From: Candidatus Nanopelagicales bacterium
GTDB taxonomy: Bacteria; Actinomycetota; Actinomycetes; S36-B12; UBA10799
Assembly (NCBI GenBank): GCA_025455985.1
Contig: JALOLM010000169.1
Coordinates: 1-5,525, forward strand
Reading direction: 5' to 3'
DNA: 5,525 nt
The notes beneath the pieces are model-generated. The model had not been told where the DNA came from, searched no databases, and saw nothing but the letters and a program-made list of their open reading frames with translations. The position numbers and the translations under genes are program-made. Below are positions 5,491 to 5,525 of this stretch, piece by piece; position 1 is the stretch's first letter, and each line of letters opens with the position of its first letter.

Positions 5491-5525
5491 CAGGCCTCCT
5501 TGCGGCGCATGTTCCGGATCTGGGA
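5490..5525 (-). CDS. C-terminal end of an upstream operon gene (partial, unidentified)
   Basis: Reading leftward from the right edge, an open frame of 11 codons (SQIRNMRRKEA) ends in TGA at 5490-5492, whose last base is the A of the next gene's ATG (TGATG). The same bases carry the AAGGAGG that serves the oxidoreductase. A one-base stop/start overlap is typical of tightly packed operons, so this is probably the basic cytoplasmic tail of the preceding gene, for example a permease. Eleven residues are too few to identify a family, and the open frame could be chance. Confidence 0.4.
   Translation of the reverse strand, partial: SQIRNMRRKEA

Overview
This is a high-G+C bacterial window, most consistent with an actinomycete (Actinomycetota). 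The genes have strong GC3 bias and short AGGAG-type ribosome binding sites. There is a PadR/DUF1048 pair and actinobacterial-looking kynureninase, MmsA and DAO-family oxidoreductase proteins. The genus cannot be fixed from the sequence alone. No mobile element, tRNA, rRNA or CRISPR array was seen.

Layout, left to right. Bases 2-157 hold the last 51 codons of a + strand class III (PLP) aminotransferase. Everything else reads on the - strand. Ten bases after the aminotransferase stop lies the 3' end of a two-gene unit: a PadR-family repressor (508-843, GTG start) overlapping by 8 nt a DUF1048 protein (168-515). Just upstream of padR, in a conspicuously AT-richer patch, two abutting 23-bp palindromes of the same design (857-879 and 880-902) look like the PadR autoregulatory operator. 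A 206-bp non-coding stretch (903-1108) separates this from kynU (1109-2395), a complete kynureninase. A 154-bp gap (2396-2549) with a long imperfect inverted repeat separates kynU from mmsA (2550-4046), a CoA-acylating (methyl)malonate-semialdehyde dehydrogenase. mmsA lies 28 bp downstream of an FAD-dependent DAO-family oxidoreductase (4075-5490). The start codon of that gene shares one base with the stop codon of a further gene that runs off the right edge (5490-5525).

How the genes may work together. The right-hand part is the end of a - strand catabolic operon. An FAD amine/amino-acid oxidase would release an aldehyde (or the semialdehyde would come from a transaminase elsewhere), and the acylating dehydrogenase would turn a 3-carbon semialdehyde into acetyl-CoA or propionyl-CoA. 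This fits catabolism of beta-alanine, polyamines or similar amines, but the substrate is inferred, not shown. kynU may be the last gene of the same transcript or have its own promoter in the 154-bp gap. Its enzyme normally cleaves kynurenine to anthranilate and alanine in tryptophan breakdown, but no other kynurenine-pathway gene is visible here. The PadR/DUF1048 pair is a separate, probably self-repressed unit.

The points most worth a second look are the tandem PadR operators, the strand-biased hairpin between mmsA and kynU, and the active-site substitutions in the kynureninase. Nothing here amounts to a clearly new biological system.
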